A stretch of DNA of 34,454 nt from the IMG/VR virus record IMGVR_UViG_3300030107_002858, positions 1 through 34,454 of that record; one strand, written 5' to 3'. The notes beneath the pieces are model-generated. The model was given only the letters and a program-made list of their open reading frames with translations, made no database searches and was not told where the DNA came from. The stretch's first letter is position 1; every line of letters begins with the position of its first letter. Source of the DNA: a virus. Shown here in pieces: positions 1 to 7,239 of the stretch. A program made the translations under genes and the position numbers.

Positions 1-304
1 CTTTAAATCTTTGCGGTTCTGATTCTTCCGTAAGAACCAATTCTTCAGGAACATAATTCATTGCGTCATAGGACGGGTACTGTGCATCGCACAGAATTAA
101 ATTTCCATCAGGATCATTAGTAACTAAGTTCTCATTTTCATAAGACCTTCTTGCTTCAACACAACCGGGAATATTTACAACAGGAAATCCCATAGGCAAA
201 GCCACAGGGACATTGGGGGTATCAATTGTCGGAGCATTAATGATATAAGTTCTAACTGGCTCAATTTGAATAGAGTTGTTTCCTATTCTTGGAATCTCTG
301 TCAA
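1..304 (-). CDS. Conserved phage hypothetical protein, 3' end beyond window, probable TTG start
   Basis: The minus strand stays open for about 101 codons from a TTG at 304 to the window edge. An in-frame TAG lies two codons before the TTG, so the gene cannot begin much earlier. The only in-frame ATG lies deep inside the protein. The TTG overlaps the TGA of the upstream gene (TTGA), which suggests translational coupling. The protein is proline- and valine-rich, with stretches such as EPVRTYIINAPTIDTP, FPVVNIPGCVEARR and DAQYPSYDAMNYVPEEL. From memory it resembles a hypothetical protein often found beside a small membrane protein in marine cyanophages; this is recollection, not a search. Function is unknown. 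The membrane-protein neighbour and the position after the tail fibres would fit a virion or host-envelope role, which is inference. Confidence 0.62.
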   Translation of the reverse strand, partial: MTEIPRIGNNSIQIEPVRTYIINAPTIDTPNVPVALPMGFPVVNIPGCVEARRSYENENLVTNDPDGNLILCDAQYPSYDAMNYVPEELVLTEESEPQRFK

Positions 305-540
305 AATCTAGGCAAAGAAAATCCAGCACTTCCAGCAGCTTTAGGTTTAGCAGTAGGAAGAACAGGACCCGATAAACTAGGCATCTTGATTGATCCCATT
401 ACTTTCTCTGTGATTTTATCTTGAAGCATTTTCTGATTGTCTTCGTTTGTAATCCAGAGATACCCAAAGACACCGCCTCCTGTAATTGCAGCGACAAGCA
501 CGAAGGAGACTACACTGATAATGTTTAAAACTTTTTGCAT
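301..540 (-). CDS. Small single-pass membrane protein
   Basis: A 79-residue protein with an N-terminal hydrophobic segment at about residues 5-30 (NIISVVSFVLVAAITGGGVF, then GYLW), followed by a charged helix with DKITEKVMG and a Pro/Gly/Ala-rich tail ending in SLPRF. The segment lacks a clear signal-peptidase site, so a membrane anchor is more likely than secretion. The ATG lacks a strong Shine-Dalgarno sequence. The next gene starts inside its stop codon, so the two are probably made together. Its size and single helix allow a holin or spanin-type role, but no lysis motif is seen and no endolysin lies nearby. I therefore leave the function open. Confidence 0.7.
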   Translation of the reverse strand: MQKVLNIISVVSFVLVAAITGGGVFGYLWITNEDNQKMLQDKITEKVMGSIKMPSLSGPVLPTAKPKAAGSAGFSLPRF

Positions 541-584
541 GATAAGAGAAGCAATTTTAAAGGCTCTTGCTCACACTAGCCTAA

Positions 585-779
585 TTATGTTTGTGGGGCT
601 TCTTCCGCTGTTACCTCTATATTCCCTGTTACAGGCTCGGCAGCTTCCTTCGCAAACTGGATACCACCTTGAAGTTGGAGAATCTCGGCAGTTGTTTGAT
701 TAAGGGCAGTTTCTAGTTGGGTTTTGTATGCAGTCTTTTCTTTGAGAGAATCTTCCCACTTCTTTAATTGATCTGACAT
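585..779 (-). CDS. Small coiled-coil phage protein
   Basis: A 64-residue acidic protein. Residues 1-45 are strongly helical with heptad-like spacing (LKKWEDSLKEK, LETALNQTTAEILQLQG), followed by a flexible Glu/Thr/Pro tail ending in EEAPQT. Small coiled-coil proteins of this kind occur beside tail-fibre genes in many marine phages, but I cannot assign a family. It sits between the tail-fibre assembly-like gene and the small membrane protein on the same strand. The upstream gap contains a short hairpin. A virion accessory or fibre-assembly role is only a guess. Confidence 0.7.
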   Translation of the reverse strand: MSDQLKKWEDSLKEKTAYKTQLETALNQTTAEILQLQGGIQFAKEAAEPVTGNIEVTAEEAPQT

Positions 780-805
780 TTTTAATTAATGAATATGTTG
801 AAATT

Positions 806-823
806 GTAGCCCTAAACGGCTAC
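806..823 (-). terminator. Short GC hairpin between two late genes, possible weak terminator or processing site
   Basis: A perfect 6-bp stem, GTAGCC/GGCTAC, encloses a 6-base loop in the gap between the genes ending at 844 and starting at 779. On the minus strand only a short, mixed AATTTC follows, so it lacks the U-run of a strong intrinsic terminator. It may attenuate transcription or protect mRNA ends. Confidence 0.35.
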
Positions 824-843
824 TTGTAAAATGGCGGGTTTCT

Positions 844-1182
844 TTAATCAGATTCAACCCAAGAAGGAATGTCCGCAATAGTAGTACCACCTGTAATAGT
901 CTTAGGATATTTATCTTTAATCTCTTGAATATCTGCTTTCCAAGCATCCACACCACTATGAAAGATCTTGTCTAGTTGATCTTCCTTAGAAGGATATTCT
1001 TTTTCACGAAGTTCAGAATAAGATTCAGTGAAAACATCTGCCCCCTCTACTATTCCTGTACCTTGTTCCTTTACATCTAGAATGAACTGTTGATAATCTC
1101 TATTATCAGGATTTTTTGGGATATAAATATCTACATCCGTCTTGTGAATAATTTGATCGTTGATAATTTTATACATTTTCAT
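844..1182 (-). CDS. Tail-fibre assembly / XkdW-like small protein
   Basis: A 112-residue protein. I chose the ATG at 1182 because it overlaps the TGA of the large tail-fibre gene in the ATGA configuration; a TTG start 24 bases further up would also be open. The C-terminal third carries YPSKEDQLDKIFHSGVDAWK followed by IQEIKDKYPK. This resembles the 'YPs..dQLD...hgG...wk..I..vKdkYP' signature found in XkdW-like and tail-fibre-assembly proteins of many phages. The N-terminal half (MYKIINDQIIHKTDVDIYIP) is less conserved in type. Its place directly after the longest fibre gene agrees with a fibre chaperone or fibre-bound accessory protein. The family assignment comes from the motif only. Confidence 0.68.
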   Translation of the reverse strand: MKMYKIINDQIIHKTDVDIYIPKNPDNRDYQQFILDVKEQGTGIVEGADVFTESYSELREKEYPSKEDQLDKIFHSGVDAWKADIQEIKDKYPKTITGGTTIADIPSWVESD

Positions 1183-4100
1183 AACTCTGCATCCATAGTT
1201 ATCCAACCATTACCATGCGCCCAGCCGTCAGTATGCCTGACTGAATATTGTGATCCCCCTCCACCAGTAGTAGAAACTCTGTAACTCACATTCCCCATTG
1301 AACCCGGATGTAGCGTACCACTAGATCCACCATTATCAACACCAGTTACAGTTAATCCATTAATAGTAAAACCACCAGCCATACTTACACTCAAAGTTGA
1401 ACAAGTGCCACCTTTAGCGACAGAGGGTTCCGTTCTCATCCCCGCAGGAATTGGATGCTCCCACCATCTATGGTTGGTAGCAGAACCTTCAATATATATT
1501 CTTTCTTGTGACGTTGGATGATACACAGCAAAATAGCGTTGGCATAAAGCTAATTGCTCTCCATGAGTTTTATGTTGAAACGGTGAGGCGACGGCTCCCA
1601 CTTCAAACTGAACACCTGTCATCTCAAATGTTGCATTATTTGTTGTCCACCAAGTCGAAGTTTGATCTGGTGTTCTTAATGATGAATTATATGTAGCCCA
1701 TTGATTTTGTGTCATGGAACCTGTCCAAGATGTTCCCATGAAAGCACTAAACCTCATCAACATTCCAATGCCATTATCATTATCAAAAGTAGGACCGCTG
1801 CCCGGAATTACTTTGGTTACTTTTGTCCAAGTATTAGCCGATAAAGCACCAGTATTAAAAGAATATAATTTATCAGTACTATCAAAGGTTAATAAGAAAC
1901 CATGAAACGTTTGAGCAACACTAGATTTCACCCAAAAAGATAATGTTATATAACTATTAGATGAAGTGTAATCCCAACCACAAGTTGCTAAATCTTGTGA
2001 TTCTAGTTTATGGTCTATATACGCATAATCAGAAGCACCAGCACCACCAGTTTGATTGCCGTTAGTTATATGAAAAGAATGTCTAAATCCTTCCTCCCAT
2101 GGTCCGGTGTCACTAGAAGTTAATACGTGTTGTGCTTGAGTTGGCATTTCATTTTCTCCACCATAGCTAAATGCAAATCTATCAACTGTATGAAAACCAT
2201 CGTTTGTTGATGAAGTACCTCTCTGGGCAATTTGCATATCTCCATTAATTATCAAATTTTTCTTAGAGGAATTGCCACTGTGCCAGACTTCATATTGAGC
2301 TGAAGAACCTACATATAAAGCACCATTCCCTTTGAGGTCTAATTTCTTTGTCCAGCTAGAACCACCATCACCTGAATGTGCAATTCCAAATAAACCTTCA
2401 TAATCATCACTAGCATTAACATCACCTAAAACTAATGCTTGATTGGTCGTTCCTTGTTCATTAATCATGACAGCAGCGTTGTTATGTTGCCAATCAAAGC
2501 CATAACCATCGGCTGTAGCCTGTGTCAGCCTTAACCAATTATCATTTGAAACGTCACCAACTCTTAAGTATGTATCTTCTAAAGTTAGATGATCAGTAAG
2601 AGTTAATTTGCCACTAGCAGTATCATCAGCATCCGATCTTAAAAACGAGCCAGATCCAATTCCATCTACAGTATCAGCATCAAGTCCTGAACCTGATCCA
2701 TCATTGCCTGAGTTCCAAACAGTGTAATCTGTCGTTCCGACTCGCCATATAAGTCCACTAGCACCATCATCTATTTTTAATTGATCACCTGATTCTTCAT
2801 TGACAAGTGTTAAATATCCAGAAGTATTCCACTGAATATAAGCTTTACCCGATGATCCTTCTCTGAACTGAACGTAAGGGCTACTTGACCCTTGAAGATT
2901 TATCTTTGCATCACTTGAGTTATCAATATTTAATGGATATGGATTGCTATAAGTAAGAGTTAATTGTCCTGAAGCTGTATCATCAGTATCCGATCTTAAG
3001 AACGAACTAGAATCAATACCATCTAATGTTGCTGCATTCCCACCGTCTGCCGAAGTTATATATCCAGCACCGTTAGTGATTGCGTTGTTATTAAGTGATA
3101 TGTTTGCCGATCCATCAAAAGAAACTCCAGCGATTGTTCGGGCTGTCGCCAATGCGGTTGCGGTGGCTGCGTTACCAGTACACGAACCAGAAGATCCTGT
3201 TGTGTTTTGGTTAAGTGTTGCAACCCTAGCTGCTGCAATTGTTCCTGAACTTATATTGCTTGCATTTAAAGAAGTTAAATTTGCACCACTTCCATAAATA
3301 TTATCTCCATAAATATTTGTCCAGCGTGTACCATTCGATCCTAAGTCATAAGTACTGTCGGAAAGAGGCATCACATTACTTCTAGCCGTAACAACTGCGT
3401 CAGCCGTACCTATTCTTAATTGAGAGTTTCCATGATCTCTCCATATAAAGTTCGCTACGGAATCTGTAGAATCTTTAACAATAAAATCAGCACCATCAAC
3501 TCTGAAAGTAGTAGCACCCATATCTGTGCCATCTTTTCTTGCTGCTGCCGTGTTTAACGCTGCAAGATCAACTCCATCAACTGTTCCTGTAACTGCAATA
3601 TTTCCTGTTACATCAACGCCACTTGAGCTTGTACTTAGTTTTACATTTCCATTATGTGCTAACTCTACTTGTCCATCTTTAACGACTCTTAATTGAGTAA
3701 TTAGACTTGAAACATTACCGCCAGTAGCATGAATATTAAAATCATCTCCTGTTGGTGTAAATGTTTTTAATTCTAGTGCATTAGTTGTTGGGTTATATAC
3801 AAAACCAGCACCATCAGCAACACTTCTAAGAAGTAGGCTACTGGCATGTGACCCGTCATCAGTACTAACTGCTTCTATTGCTGCTTCTGCTGCATATATT
3901 GATAAACCACCACCTGAACTTCCTCTGCCATACGTGTATGTATTAGGAGTTCCTGTTACGGCTGCGTGACCTTGTGCGGTTATACCTGCGGTTGTAGATA
4001 TAGTTTGATTGCCAAAAGCAGGAGAGATCTTTGTTCCTGCTATCGCTGCACTTGCGTTGATATTTGCGTTATCAATAGCTCCGCTATCAATTGTCCAAGT

Positions 4101-4301
4101 TGCTCCAGATGAGCTAACAGTTATATCCCCTTTATCTCCATCCGATACACCACTTGATGCACCGATTTCAGTAATATTTCCAGCATCGTTTTTTGTGAAT
4201 AACGTTCCATTATCTGTTCTTAAAGCAACTTCCCCTACAGAAAGATCAGAACTGCCGGGATCTGAACCGCTTCCTCTTTTGAGTTTAATTGTGTTAGCCA
4301 T
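1179..4301 (-). CDS. Large tail fibre / adhesin protein with CBM-like C-terminal domain
   Basis: A 1040-residue fibre protein. A GGAGGT Shine-Dalgarno at 4309-4314 sits 7 bases before the ATG. The N-terminus, MANTIKLKRGSGSDP, resembles the neighbouring fibre gene and probably attaches it to the virion. A Ser/Thr/Gly/Asn-rich beta-structured shaft follows. It contains two FLRSDxDDTASGxLTLT repeats, each preceded by a DGI(D/G)S-type turn, with about 120 residues between them. From roughly residue 690, NLIINGDMQIAQRG, a later VDRF and ATFEMTGVQFEVGAVASPF...LALCQRYF mark a beta-sandwich, carbohydrate-binding-like domain seen in many marine phage fibres. A Gly/Ser-rich tip ends the protein. The likely role is receptor recognition; the receptor cannot be read from the sequence. 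Confidence 0.88.
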   Translation of the reverse strand: MANTIKLKRGSGSDPGSSDLSVGEVALRTDNGTLFTKNDAGNITEIGASSGVSDGDKGDITVSSSGATWTIDSGAIDNANINASAAIAGTKISPAFGNQTISTTAGITAQGHAAVTGTPNTYTYGRGSSGGGLSIYAAEAAIEAVSTDDGSHASSLLLRSVADGAGFVYNPTTNALELKTFTPTGDDFNIHATGGNVSSLITQLRVVKDGQVELAHNGNVKLSTSSSGVDVTGNIAVTGTVDGVDLAALNTAAARKDGTDMGATTFRVDGADFIVKDSTDSVANFIWRDHGNSQLRIGTADAVVTARSNVMPLSDSTYDLGSNGTRWTNIYGDNIYGSGANLTSLNASNISSGTIAAARVATLNQNTTGSSGSCTGNAATATALATARTIAGVSFDGSANISLNNNAITNGAGYITSADGGNAATLDGIDSSSFLRSDTDDTASGQLTLTYSNPYPLNIDNSSDAKINLQGSSSPYVQFREGSSGKAYIQWNTSGYLTLVNEESGDQLKIDDGASGLIWRVGTTDYTVWNSGNDGSGSGLDADTVDGIGSGSFLRSDADDTASGKLTLTDHLTLEDTYLRVGDVSNDNWLRLTQATADGYGFDWQHNNAAVMINEQGTTNQALVLGDVNASDDYEGLFGIAHSGDGGSSWTKKLDLKGNGALYVGSSAQYEVWHSGNSSKKNLIINGDMQIAQRGTSSTNDGFHTVDRFAFSYGGENEMPTQAQHVLTSSDTGPWEEGFRHSFHITNGNQTGGAGASDYAYIDHKLESQDLATCGWDYTSSNSYITLSFWVKSSVAQTFHGFLLTFDSTDKLYSFNTGALSANTWTKVTKVIPGSGPTFDNDNGIGMLMRFSAFMGTSWTGSMTQNQWATYNSSLRTPDQTSTWWTTNNATFEMTGVQFEVGAVASPFQHKTHGEQLALCQRYFAVYHPTSQERIYIEGSATNHRWWEHPIPAGMRTEPSVAKGGTCSTLSVSMAGGFTINGLTVTGVDNGGSSGTLHPGSMGNVSYRVSTTGGGGSQYSVRHTDGWAHGNGWITMDAEL

Positions 4302-4330
4302 TTGACCTACCTCCTATGTAGTTAGTTTAG

Positions 4331-5593
4331 TTAGTAGGTTCCTCCGTCTATATCGAATCCAGAAGTCGAACCATCCTCAAGATAAGTTACAAGATCAGAT
4401 AGAGCTACCTGTTTCATCGTCCCTGCATCGTTGCAAAGGAAGCGATCAGCAGAAGCTAAAGTTGTAGAAGTGGCAGAGGTTCCACCATCTATAAGATTCA
4501 GTTCGGCAGTCGTTACTGTTGCACCATCAAGTATTCCTATTTCTGTTGAAGTTAAAGCGGCTAAAGCGGCAGCACCTCCTGATTGACAAGAACTAAGGGT
4601 GTTTAAGTCAGCCGCAAAAGCAACTACGTCTGAACCGATGGCCACTCCAAGGGCCGTTCTTGCAGCACTGGCTGAAGTTGCTCCTGTTCCTCCATCTCCT
4701 ACAGCAAGCGTTCCAGTAATTGAACTTGCATCTAATTTGACCGCTAATTCTCCTGATTCAATAACAACACCGCCGTTACTTTTAAGATCGGTTGAAATTG
4801 TATTGCCTGATTTCTGAAGACCATCGCCAGCAGTGATTTGTCCTGCACCTGAGAACTGAGCAAAAGTAAGGTTATTTGTCCCTACTACTGCACTTCCCTT
4901 ATCAGAAGTACAAACCCAACCATTTTCGGCGTTGGTTGTTCCTTCTTCAATAAATGTGAAATTTCCTGCTGCATCCTCGCCAGCAGCCATATCATCGGCC
5001 CTTGTCCAACTTCCACCACTTACGACTTTATAAATACCGTTCTGACTTGCTGTTGATTGCCCTGCTACAAGAACACGATCATTAGCAGATAAAGAAACGC
5101 CATCAATAGTTTGGGTTCCGCTTAAAGTTATGTTTGAAGTAGAAACAACAACACAAGAATCTTTAATGTCTAATCCTTGAGCAACTCCGTCTACATAACC
5201 TTTATTGGCAGCATCATTATCAGCAGTACAATCAGCAAGGTTGGTGATCTTCTGACTGTTTAGAGAAACAGCACCATCAGGAACTGTAAATTCATTTAAC
5301 TTTAATAAATCAGCAGCAACTAAAGCTCTGAAAGTAGGAGCAGCAGCTGAACCACTTGCAGGGCCAACAAGGACTGTATTTGCTGTTCTTGTATCCGTTT
5401 TATTAAAGAACGCTCCAGATCCACCAACGGTAATAATTGAACTTGCAGAAGGTGGAGTTGAACCGTTATCACCAAAACCGTAATAAAGTTTTAGATCACT
5501 TTCATTAAACGCTAATTCTGAAGGGAAGAGACTGGACGGTGCTCCATCAGCTCCACTAGCGGCTCTTTTCTTAATCCTGATCGTGTTAGCCAC
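4331..5593 (-). CDS. Tail fibre-like protein, GTG start
   Basis: A 420-residue protein. The GTG start is supported by GGAGGT at 5602-5607, spaced 8 bases away. The N-terminus MANTIRIKKRAASGADG is a sister of the larger fibre's N-terminus and continues with PSELAFNESDLKLYYGFGD. The middle carries QKITNLADCTADNDAANKGY followed by LSGTQTIDGVSLSANDRVLV, then NGIYKVVSGGSWTRADDM. This domain is common in T4-like and marine phage fibre or baseplate proteins. The C-terminal part has repeats built from LTSTEIGILDGATVTTAELN, and the protein ends in DGGTY. It is probably a structural fibre or fibre-adaptor subunit assembled with its neighbours. Confidence 0.83.
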   Translation of the reverse strand: MANTIRIKKRAASGADGAPSSLFPSELAFNESDLKLYYGFGDNGSTPPSASSIITVGGSGAFFNKTDTRTANTVLVGPASGSAAAPTFRALVAADLLKLNEFTVPDGAVSLNSQKITNLADCTADNDAANKGYVDGVAQGLDIKDSCVVVSTSNITLSGTQTIDGVSLSANDRVLVAGQSTASQNGIYKVVSGGSWTRADDMAAGEDAAGNFTFIEEGTTNAENGWVCTSDKGSAVVGTNNLTFAQFSGAGQITAGDGLQKSGNTISTDLKSNGGVVIESGELAVKLDASSITGTLAVGDGGTGATSASAARTALGVAIGSDVVAFAADLNTLSSCQSGGAAALAALTSTEIGILDGATVTTAELNLIDGGTSATSTTLASADRFLCNDAGTMKQVALSDLVTYLEDGSTSGFDIDGGTY

Positions 5594-5832
5594 TAGAAGT
5601 TACCTCCGTTAGTTAAAGTGTCGGTTGTCCATGTGCTGTCTGCTTTATAGCTTGAAGCACTACTATCATAATAAATGATACTTTTATTTACCCTGTTTGG
5701 GTCGCTTAACCCTGTTCCACTTGTAGAGAAAGATGGACCTTGTGGACCTTGAGTCGCTACTTCTATGACTGAACTATTGTCCTCGTCAATAGTTACCGTG
5801 TTTTTATTGGTCGTGATATTTACTGTGGTCAT
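5593..5832 (-). CDS. Small virion-like protein with short collagen-like motif
   Basis: A 79-residue protein, start overlapping the upstream stop (ATGA) and ending one base into the next gene. Residues 1-27 form a Thr/Asn/Val-rich beta segment, then TQGPQGPS, a minimal Gly-X-Y stretch typical of hinge segments in phage fibres, then a Ser/Tyr-rich tail ending in TNGGNF. It is compactly embedded between fibre-type genes, so a fibre connector or decoration role is likely, though I know of no defined family. Confidence 0.68.
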   Translation of the reverse strand: MTTVNITTNKNTVTIDEDNSSVIEVATQGPQGPSFSTSGTGLSDPNRVNKSIIYYDSSASSYKADSTWTTDTLTNGGNF

Positions 5833-6170
5833 GCTGTATAACCCTCAGACATATAGATAGTACCCTCTAGCCAGTATTCTTTCAGCCCTGATGGATTTGT
5901 TAAAAGCAAATCCCACTTATATTCGTCAGCCGTAAAGGTAGTTGTCTGAGTATCAGTAACGCTCCAAGTGAAAGCACCTCCAGACGCACTTGTTACGGAA
6001 ACAGTTGCATCCGCAGCCTTAGAAGTTCTGCCTGAATCCCAAATTTGTGAGGCTAGTGTATAGCCACCTAAATTAATTGCAGCATTGCTTGAATCTTTCA
6101 ACGTTACAGAGACACTGTGATCTGATCTCCGTTGGATCGTCATGTCATACGTTCCCGGTGCTATTGCCAT
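5829..6170 (-). CDS. Baseplate/fibre-associated beta-sandwich protein
   Basis: A 113-residue protein with an alternating beta-strand pattern. MTIQRRSDHSVSVTLKDSSN and INLGGYTLASQIWDS resemble the N-terminal domain of BppU-like and other phage baseplate-upper proteins, where a short Ig-like sandwich docks fibres to the tail. TFTADEYKWDLLLTNPSG and YWLEGTIYMSEG finish the fold. It lies in the fibre operon with a four-base overlap to the next gene. The domain call rests on pattern resemblance, so the exact family is uncertain, but a structural tail role is well supported by context. Confidence 0.65.
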   Translation of the reverse strand: MAIAPGTYDMTIQRRSDHSVSVTLKDSSNAAINLGGYTLASQIWDSGRTSKAADATVSVTSASGGAFTWSVTDTQTTTFTADEYKWDLLLTNPSGLKEYWLEGTIYMSEGYTA

Positions 6171-6197
6171 AAGCTTGTTGCCTTTGGCTTTAGTATA

Positions 6198-6746
6198 TCA
6201 AGACTCGATTGGTTTTAGTCTGTAACCAAAACTAAACCGATCACAATTGCTTCCTGCACAATGCCAAAAATAAGGCCTTTCATTTGAAACAGCAAAACGT
6301 CTGACAGTTAAACCTTTATCGTCATAGTCAGTGATGACTTTACCTCCTTCTAAATATCTAAAAAATGACTCACCTTGCTCAGAAGCGTATGTAATATAAA
6401 CCCTCTCCTCTGGCATTTTGTAATTTGTATGCCATCCCATAAACCCTGTAGGTGGATAATAAAAATGTCCAGAAATATAAATAGCTTTGTCAGCATAGAT
6501 TTCTTTTAAAAAATGCAGAAGTTTACCAGATATTTCTGCTGAGAATCTATGTATATTTTTCTGTTCTGCTACGTTGATTTTTTCGTTGAGAACAGAATTT
6601 AATGCTTTTTCTGAAAGATAATCTTTCCAGTTCTCTTGCGGTCTTTTACCTACTCTTTTAGCCTGTAGTTTTATGTCTTGAATATACGGTTCTATTACTT
6701 TTTTAAGTTTACTTTTAACAGAGGTAGAGTAATTTTCTTTAAGCAT
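6198..6746 (-). CDS. Probable 2-oxoglutarate/Fe(II)-dependent oxygenase-like protein
   Basis: A 182-residue protein. After a Lys-rich helical N-terminal half (to about residue 85) comes a double-stranded beta-helix-like core. ISGHFYYPPTGFMGWHTN gives H106 and N108 in place of the usual HxD. SFFRY follows at 127-131, and PYFWHCAGSNCDRFSFGYR gives the distal His162 with Arg170 and Arg176 as candidate 2-oxoglutarate ligands. Proteins with the GFMGWHTN...FFRY...WHC...R pattern are common in marine phages and are usually labelled 2OG-Fe(II) oxygenases. It overlaps the upstream gene by 8 bases within the tail-fibre cluster, so hydroxylation of a fibre protein is a natural hypothesis. A role in DNA modification is possible but less well placed. 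Activity is uncertain because the metal-binding Asp is Asn. Confidence 0.68.
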   Translation of the reverse strand: MLKENYSTSVKSKLKKVIEPYIQDIKLQAKRVGKRPQENWKDYLSEKALNSVLNEKINVAEQKNIHRFSAEISGKLLHFLKEIYADKAIYISGHFYYPPTGFMGWHTNYKMPEERVYITYASEQGESFFRYLEGGKVITDYDDKGLTVRRFAVSNERPYFWHCAGSNCDRFSFGYRLKPIES

Positions 6747-7239
6747 TAATTTTATCTTCGTATTTTAAATTATAATCAATTGCCATAATATCAGGAACAT
6801 AATCTTGTAAATCAGCAGCCTTTGTATATTTTGATAGGTCAACAGTCAAGCAAGCTTTTAATGCAGTGATGTCAGCCTCTATCTCAGATACTACAGATGT
6901 TTTACTATTTGCAGCAGCCTTGGTTTTTAAGTAATCAAGTGTAGTAACTAAGTAATCTCTTAAAGGTTTAATGTCCTCTAGTAAAGAAGCCATTATTGCC
7001 TGATAATCAACTACAACTTTAGTCGGTTTTGTGTAATCGTCAAAACTACAATATAAGATCTCGTTGTACTTAATCCGTTCATCTTCATCAGTCATACTAT
7101 CTGTTATATCGGGAGCCGACAAGTAAGCAGCCCCTTCAGGAATTACATCCATTTCTATTAATTCGGCTGGAGTTTTATCCGAAATAATTGTTGCAAGCTT
7201 AGTTGTGCTTTTATCGTAGTTGTAGAAAATAGTTGTCAT
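6739..7239 (-). CDS. Hypothetical tail-fibre accessory protein
   Basis: A 166-residue protein. The ATG at 7239 shares one base with the stop of the upstream fibre gene (TGATG); a TTG 21 bases earlier is less convincing. The N-terminal part, IFYNYDKSTTKLATIISDKT followed by an IEMDVIPEGAAYL segment, looks like a small alpha/beta domain of the tail-fibre-assembly type. A mostly helical C-terminal half follows, with VVDYQAIMASLLEDIKPLRD and DYLKTKAAANSKTSVVSEIE. I do not recognise a named family. The position immediately after a fibre gene, as with the fibre/assembly pair at 844-4301, suggests a chaperone or a bound accessory subunit. Confidence 0.7.
   Translation of the reverse strand: MTTIFYNYDKSTTKLATIISDKTPAELIEMDVIPEGAAYLSAPDITDSMTDEDERIKYNEILYCSFDDYTKPTKVVVDYQAIMASLLEDIKPLRDYLVTTLDYLKTKAAANSKTSVVSEIEADITALKACLTVDLSKYTKAADLQDYVPDIMAIDYNLKYEDKINA

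Noticed and set aside
437-703. Hydrophobic plus-strand frame that could mimic a holin
   Set aside because: It is antisense to two better supported small genes, its hydrophobic stretch is simply the complement of their sequence, and there is no lysis gene beside it.
3056-4305. Several open frames opposite or offset to the large fibre gene
   Set aside because: They lie wholly inside the strongly supported fibre frame, have simple hydrophobic composition produced by reading Ser/Thr/Gly-rich codons in other phases, and lack ribosome-binding sites.
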